This document shows, in pieces, positions 59,735 to 64,000 of a DNA stretch of 64,000 nucleotides. The position numbers and the translations under genes were made by a program. This DNA is from Pseudomonas putida (GTDB lineage: Bacteria > Pseudomonadota > Gammaproteobacteria > Pseudomonadales > Pseudomonadaceae). Location of the stretch: contig NZ_CP011789.1 of NCBI RefSeq assembly GCF_001636055.1, positions 1,488,001 to 1,552,000 on the forward strand. Direction: 5' to 3'. The number at the start of each line of letters is the position of its first letter. Within the stretch, counting starts at the first letter, position 1. The notes below the pieces were generated by a model. It did not search any database. It saw nothing but the letters and a program-made list of their open reading frames with translations, and was not told where the DNA came from.

Positions 59735-61036
59735 ATGACCCGCGACACCTCCCCCGAACTCAGCTACCTGAGCGGCTTCGGCAACGAATTCGCCAGCGAA
59801 GCCTTGCCCGGTGCGCTGCCGGTCGGGCAGAACTCTCCACAGAAAGCACCCTATGGGCTGTACGCCGAGTTGCTGTCGGGCACCGCCTTCACCATGGCGC
59901 GCAGCGAACTGAGGCGTACCTGGCTGTACCGTATCCGCCCCTCTGCGCTGCACCCGCGCTTCGAGCGCCTGGCGCGTCAGCCCCTGGCCGGCCCGCTCGC
60001 TGCGGCGAACCCCAATCGCCTGCGCTGGAACCCGCAGCCAATCCCGTCGGTCCCGACCGACTTCATCGAGGGCTGGTTGCCCATGGTGGCCAATGCGGCC
60101 GCTGACAAACCGGCCGGGGTGAGCATCTATATCTACGGCGCCAATCGCTCCATGGAGCGGGTGTTCTTCAATGCCGACGGCGAGTTGCTGCTGGTGCCAC
60201 AGCAGGGGCGACTGCGCATTGCCACCGAACTGGGCGTGCTGCAGGTCGGGCCGCAGGAGATCGCGGTGATTCCGCGCGGTATGAAGTTCCGCGTCGAGCT
60301 GCCTGATGGCCAGGCACGCGGCTACATCGCCGAGAACCACGGCGCGCCGCTACGCCTCCCTGACCTCGGGCCGATCGGCAGCAATGGCCTGGCCAACCCG
60401 CGCGACTTCCTCACCCCGGTCGCGCACTACGAAGAAACCCATGGCCCGGTGCAGTTGGTGCAGAAGTTCCTTGGCGAGCACTGGGCCTGCCAACTGCAGC
60501 ATTCGCCGCTGGACGTGGTGGCCTGGCACGGCAGCAATGTGCCTTACAAGTACGACCTGCGCCGCTTCAACACCCTCGGCACGGTCAGCTTCGACCATCC
60601 GGATCCCTCGATCTTCACCGTGCTGACCTCGCCCACCAGCGTGCACGGCCTGGCCAACATGGACTTCGTGATCTTCCCGCCGCGCTGGATGGTGGCCGAG
60701 AACACCTTCCGTCCCCCGTGGTTCCACCGCAACTTGATGAACGAGTTCATGGGCCTGATCGACGGCGCCTACGATGCCAAGGCCGAGGGCTTCCTGCCGG
60801 GGGGCGCGTCGCTGCATGGGGTGATGAGCGCCCACGGGCCAGACGCCGAAACCTGCGACAAGGCGATCGCCGCCGAGCTGGCGCCGCACAAGATCGACCA
60901 CACCATGGCCTTCATGTTCGAGACCAGCCAGGTGCTGCGTCCGAGCCAGCAGGCCCTCGAGAGCCCGCAATTGCAGGCCGACTACGACAGTTGCTGGGCA
61001 ACGCTGCCAAGCACCTTCAATCCGAACCGGAGATGA
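59735..61036 (+). CDS. hmgA: Homogentisate 1,2-dioxygenase
   Basis: A 433-residue dioxygenase. [45 protein letters not shown] is the characteristic start. Iron ligands are seen in [16 protein letters not shown] (His331 and Glu337). It opens homogentisate to maleylacetoacetate with oxygen in the cytoplasm, the central ring cleavage of phenylalanine and tyrosine catabolism. GGAG lies eight bases before ATG 59735. hmgB starts four bases after the stop codon, so hmgABC is one operon under HmgR. Confidence 0.96.
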   Translation: MTRDTSPELSYLSGFGNEFASEALPGALPVGQNSPQKAPYGLYAELLSGTAFTMARSELRRTWLYRIRPSALHPRFERLARQPLAGPLAAANPNRLRWNPQPIPSVPTDFIEGWLPMVANAAADKPAGVSIYIYGANRSMERVFFNADGELLLVPQQGRLRIATELGVLQVGPQEIAVIPRGMKFRVELPDGQARGYIAENHGAPLRLPDLGPIGSNGLANPRDFLTPVAHYEETHGPVQLVQKFLGEHWACQLQHSPLDVVAWHGSNVPYKYDLRRFNTLGTVSFDHPDPSIFTVLTSPTSVHGLANMDFVIFPPRWMVAENTFRPPWFHRNLMNEFMGLIDGAYDAKAEGFLPGGASLHGVMSAHGPDAETCDKAIAAELAPHKIDHTMAFMFETSQVLRPSQQALESPQLQADYDSCWATLPSTFNPNRR

Positions 61037-61039
61037 CCG

Positions 61040-62332
61040 ATGAACCAGACCGCCATTGCCCGTAGCTGGGTCGAACACGCCAACGGGCACCGCGACTTCC
61101 CGCTGCAGAACCTGCCGCTGGGCATCTTCAGTCGCCCGGGCCAGGCACCACGCTGCGGCGTGGCCATCGGCGACGCCATCCTCGACCTGGAGGCCGCACT
61201 CGCCGCCGGTGTGTTCGAGGGCGCGGCCAAGGCTGCTGTCGAGGCTACCCGCGGCGGCGCCCTGAACGCCTTCTTCGCCCTCGGCCGCCCCGCCCGGGTG
61301 GCCCTGCGTGAGCGCTTGCAGGTTCTGCTCGGCGAGCACAGCGAGCATCGGGCCGTGTTGCAAGCGGCGTTGCATTCGGCTGGCGAATGCACCCTGCACC
61401 TGCCGGCCCGGGTCGGTGACTACACGGACTTCTACGTCGGTATCGAGCACGCCAGGAACGTCGGCAAGCTGTTCCGCCCAGACAATCCGCTGCTGCCCAA
61501 CTACAAGCACGTGCCGATCGCCTACCACGGCCGCGCCTCGACCTTGCGCCCGTCCGGCACCGATGTGCGCCGCCCCAAGGGCCAGAAGCTCCCGGCCGGG
61601 CAGACCGAGCCGAGTTTCGGCCCGTGTGCGCGGCTGGACTACGAGCTGGAGCTGGGTATCTGGATCGGTCAGGGCAATGACATGGGGCAGCCGATCGCGA
61701 TCGGTGATGCAGCCGAGCACGTGGCCGGCTTCTGCCTGCTCAACGACTGGTCGGCGCGTGATATCCAGGCCTGGGAGTACCAGCCGCTGGGGCCGTTCCT
61801 GTCCAAGAGCTTCATCACCAGCGTCTCGCCGTGGGTGGTAACCGCCGAGGCGCTGGAGCCGTTCCGCTGTGCGCAACCCGCTCGCCCGGAAGGCGATCCG
61901 CAGCCCTTGTCTTACCTGCTAGACAATCGTGACCAGGCCGCCGGCGCCTTCGACATCGAACTGGAAGTGCTGTTGCTGACCGAGCGCATGCGTGATGAGG
62001 GCCTGCCGGCGCACCGCCTCACCCTGAGCAATACCCGCAGCATGTACTGGACCGTGGCACAGATGGTGGCGCACCACAGTGTCAACGGTTGCCAGTTGCA
62101 AGCCGGTGACCTGTTCGGCTCGGGCACGCTGTCCGGGGCTGTGCCGGGTTCGTTCGGCAGCCTGTTGGAGATCACCGAAGGCGGCAAGCAACCGGTGCAA
62201 CTGGCCAGTGGTGAGGTGCGCACGTTCCTCGAGGACGGCGACGAAATCATCCTGCGTGCGCGTTGCGTGCGCGATGGCGTTGCCAGCATCGGTTTCGGCG
62301 AATGCCGTGGCACGGTGGTCGGGGCCAACTGA
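61040..62332 (+). CDS. hmgB: Fumarylacetoacetase
   Basis: A 430-residue fumarylacetoacetate hydrolase: DYTDFYVGIEHARNVGKLFRPDNPLLPNYKHVPIAYHGRASTLRPSGTDVRRPKGQ, LDYELELGIWIGQGNDMGQPI and the LFGSGTLSGAVPGSFGSLLEI segment. It splits fumarylacetoacetate to fumarate and acetoacetate using a divalent metal. ATG 61040 follows hmgA by three bases. hmgC starts 12 bases after it. Confidence 0.96.
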   Translation: MNQTAIARSWVEHANGHRDFPLQNLPLGIFSRPGQAPRCGVAIGDAILDLEAALAAGVFEGAAKAAVEATRGGALNAFFALGRPARVALRERLQVLLGEHSEHRAVLQAALHSAGECTLHLPARVGDYTDFYVGIEHARNVGKLFRPDNPLLPNYKHVPIAYHGRASTLRPSGTDVRRPKGQKLPAGQTEPSFGPCARLDYELELGIWIGQGNDMGQPIAIGDAAEHVAGFCLLNDWSARDIQAWEYQPLGPFLSKSFITSVSPWVVTAEALEPFRCAQPARPEGDPQPLSYLLDNRDQAAGAFDIELEVLLLTERMRDEGLPAHRLTLSNTRSMYWTVAQMVAHHSVNGCQLQAGDLFGSGTLSGAVPGSFGSLLEITEGGKQPVQLASGEVRTFLEDGDEIILRARCVRDGVASIGFGECRGTVVGAN

Positions 62333-62344
62333 GGGGGCAGGGCG

Positions 62345-62971
62345 ATGGAGCTGTTCACCTACTTCCGTTCCACCTCCTCTTACCGGGTGCGCATCGCCTT
62401 GGCGCTCAAGGGCCTGGATTATCAGGCCCGGCCGGTCAACCTGCTCAAGGGCGAGCACCGTGCTGCGGACTACCTGGCGCTCAACCCCCAGGGGCGGGTG
62501 CCCGCGCTGCGCACGGACAGCGGCGAATTGCTGGTGCAGTCGCTGGCGATCATCGAGTACCTGGAAGAGCGCTTCCCCGACACGCCGCTTTTGCCCCAGG
62601 GCGAGGACGCTCGGGCACAGGTGCGTGGGGTCGCGGCGATCATCGGTTGCGACGTGCATCCACTGCACAACGTCAGCGTGCTCAACCAGTTGCGTCAGCT
62701 GGGGCACGATGAAACCCAGGTCAACCAGTGGATCGCCCACTGGATTGGCCAGGGGCTGGCGGCAGTGGAGCAACTGATCGGCGACCAGGGTTTCTGCTTT
62801 GGCGATACGCCGGGGCTGGCGGATGTGTACCTGATGCCGCAGTTGTACGCGGCCGAACGGTTCAATGTGGATCTGGACGACTACCCGCGTATTCGTAGGG
62901 TCGCCGCCCTGGCTGGGCAGCATCCAGCCTTCGTCAAAGCGCACCCGGCGAACCAGCCGGATACGCCCTGA
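62345..62971 (+). CDS. hmgC: Maleylacetoacetate isomerase (zeta-class GST)
   Basis: A 208-residue glutathione-dependent isomerase. The zeta-class motif ELFTYFRSTSSYRVRIALALKGLDYQARPVNLLKG gives the glutathione site; LNPQGRVPALRTDSGELLVQSLAIIEYLEERFPDTPLLPQG and the all-helical C-terminal domain follow. It isomerises maleylacetoacetate to fumarylacetoacetate. ATG 62345; GGGGGCAGGGCG lies before it. Last of the hmg operon; a REP scrap follows. Confidence 0.95.
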   Translation: MELFTYFRSTSSYRVRIALALKGLDYQARPVNLLKGEHRAADYLALNPQGRVPALRTDSGELLVQSLAIIEYLEERFPDTPLLPQGEDARAQVRGVAAIIGCDVHPLHNVSVLNQLRQLGHDETQVNQWIAHWIGQGLAAVEQLIGDQGFCFGDTPGLADVYLMPQLYAAERFNVDLDDYPRIRRVAALAGQHPAFVKAHPANQPDTP

Positions 62972-63062
62972 GCACGGCGTCGGCCTTTTTGCGGGCAATC
63001 CCGTTCCCACTGCGCCGACGCTGCTTCGCACCCCTACAACAAAAACAACCCGGTACCTTGCG

Positions 63063-64000
63063 ATGCACAACCAGATAGCCAGCTTTCGCGCGGCCCTCGA
63101 TGGGCGTCCTGTGTCTTCCTACCAATGGCGCCTGCTGGCGCTGCTGATCCTGTTGTTGGTGACCGACGGTTATGACGCCCAGGTGCTGGGTTACGTGATT
63201 CCGGCCCTGGCCCAGGACTGGGGCCTGGAGAAGGCGGCGTTCGGACCGGTGTTCAGCGCCAACCTGCTGGGGCTGACACTGGGCTCGCTCGCCGTCACCC
63301 CACTGGCCGATCGCTTCGGCGTGCGCAGGGTGCTGCTCTGGTGCGTGCTGCTGTACGCGAGCCTGACCCTGCTGATGGTGTTTTCCACCTCGTTGAACAG
63401 CCTGATGCTGGCGCGCTTTTTGTGCGGTATCGGCATGGGCGGGGCGATGCCCAGTGCAATGGCGCTGATGGCCGACTATGCGCCGCCGCGCCTGCGCACC
63501 TTGATGGTGACCCTCGCGGCCTGCGGTTTCTCCCTCGGCGGCGCGGCGGGTGGCTTCGTCGCGGCAGGCTTCATCGACAGGTTCGGTTGGGAGGCGGTGT
63601 TTCTGGCCGGTGGCGTGGCGCCGCTGCTGTTGTTTCCCTTCCTGGTGATGTTCCTGCCCGAGTCCTTGCCCCGGCTGTTGCGTGATGCACCTCCCTACGC
63701 CCGTCTGCAACGCCTGGCAGCGCGCGTGCTACCCGGCTGGCAAGTGCCTGCGGCACAGCGTGCAGTGGATGAGCCGGCGGCAGACAAACTGACCGTATTG
63801 GGCTTGTTCCGCGATGGCTTCGCCCGGCCGACGCTGCTCATCTGGGGGACCTTCTTCGTCAGCCTGATCCTGCTGTATTTCATGATCAGTTGGCTGCCGT
63901 CGCTGTTGCTGGAGAGCGGGCTGGCGCTCAAGCAAGCCAACCTGGTGACTTCGCTGTTCCTGTTTGCCGGGACCTTCGGCGCGATCTGCCTGGCCTGGTG
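63063..64000 (+). CDS. MFS transporter, aromatic acid:H+ symporter (AAHS)-like, truncated by window edge
   Basis: 312 codons are readable from ATG 63063 and the frame is open at the window end. LLALLILLLVTDGYDAQVLGYVIPAL and the loop LADRFGVRRVLLW identify an AAHS-type MFS transporter (relatives: PcaK, MhpT, BenK), with ARFLCGIGMGGAMPSAMALMADYAPPR in helix 4-5. Seven or eight spans are present. Position beside hmgC suggests an aromatic acid substrate, perhaps homogentisate or a phenylacetate-type precursor. A weak REP scrap lies in the 91-base gap. The last helices are outside the window. Confidence 0.9.
   Translation, partial: MHNQIASFRAALDGRPVSSYQWRLLALLILLLVTDGYDAQVLGYVIPALAQDWGLEKAAFGPVFSANLLGLTLGSLAVTPLADRFGVRRVLLWCVLLYASLTLLMVFSTSLNSLMLARFLCGIGMGGAMPSAMALMADYAPPRLRTLMVTLAACGFSLGGAAGGFVAAGFIDRFGWEAVFLAGGVAPLLLFPFLVMFLPESLPRLLRDAPPYARLQRLAARVLPGWQVPAAQRAVDEPAADKLTVLGLFRDGFARPTLLIWGTFFVSLILLYFMISWLPSLLLESGLALKQANLVTSLFLFAGTFGAICLAW

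Noticed and set aside
60350..61876. 508-codon reverse frame opposite hmgA and hmgB
   Set aside because: Antisense to two well-known enzymes with intact active sites.
1..64000. tRNA, rRNA, riboswitch or integrase genes
   Set aside because: None was recognised on reading both strands; small or degenerate RNA elements could be missed without a covariance search.

Overview
The window comes from a high-GC gammaproteobacterium, almost certainly a Pseudomonas of the putida group. The support is a complete hmgABC cluster with its IclR regulator, a short LOV photoreceptor matching P. putida LOV proteins down to the cysteine position, a MerR/LitR-type regulator beside it, two DUF2790 proteins, FabV as an enoyl-ACP reductase, and many inverted pairs of the putida-type REP element. 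The order of genes from about 35 kb to the end agrees with my memory of the hmg region of P. putida KT2440; I could not check this by search.

Layout. 0-16 kb is an accessory stretch with lower GC than the rest and many regulators: a DUF2790 protein cut by the window edge, an ABM monooxygenase, a LysR scrap, an Lrp/DMT-exporter pair, two secreted royal-jelly/yellow-family proteins around a signal-less betaine-binding-type protein, a reductase block, a GlxA/AraC regulator, and a TetR-metallo-beta-lactamase-MFS unit with three matching palindromes. Three gene fragments there mark old deletions. 16-18 kb holds an RsbQ-like hydrolase overlapping a PAS histidine kinase. 18.5-21.7 kb is a small variable region: a P4/Ash-like element, two coupled small ORFs, and an unrecognised pair of hydrophobic proteins laid out like a toxin and its immunity protein, followed by a decayed second copy of the pair. 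21.8-28.3 kb is a polar amino acid ABC importer operon with two ATPases and an argininosuccinate-lyase-like enzyme. 28.3-29.4 kb is a Shedu-type (DUF4263) defence nuclease next to an unusual repeat. 29.8-33.1 kb is a LysR-transporter-nitrilase module.

33.4-46 kb contains a secreted EF-hand protein with five EGKCG motifs, an Ohr protein, a BASS transporter, an MTHFR-like protein, a thiolase, a four-gene agmatine deiminase/AguB/binding-protein operon with a divergent LysR gene, and fabV. 46-54 kb carries acetyltransferase and hydrolase genes, chrA, and a putative light-response cluster (LOV protein, PilZ protein, class II LitR-like regulator, FolM and small companions). 54-58.5 kb has a LysR gene divergent from lrgAB, an Asp-nucleophile hydrolase and an SDR. 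The last 5 kb is the homogentisate pathway (hmgR, hmgA, hmgB, hmgC) with a probable HmgR operator and a truncated MFS transporter.

Most genes are catabolic or transport functions sitting next to their own regulator. The best candidates for something undescribed are the duplicated hydrophobic pair at 19.3-21.7 kb, the EGKCG/EF-hand protein at 33.4 kb, and the hydrolase-histidine kinase pair at 16.2-18.1 kb.
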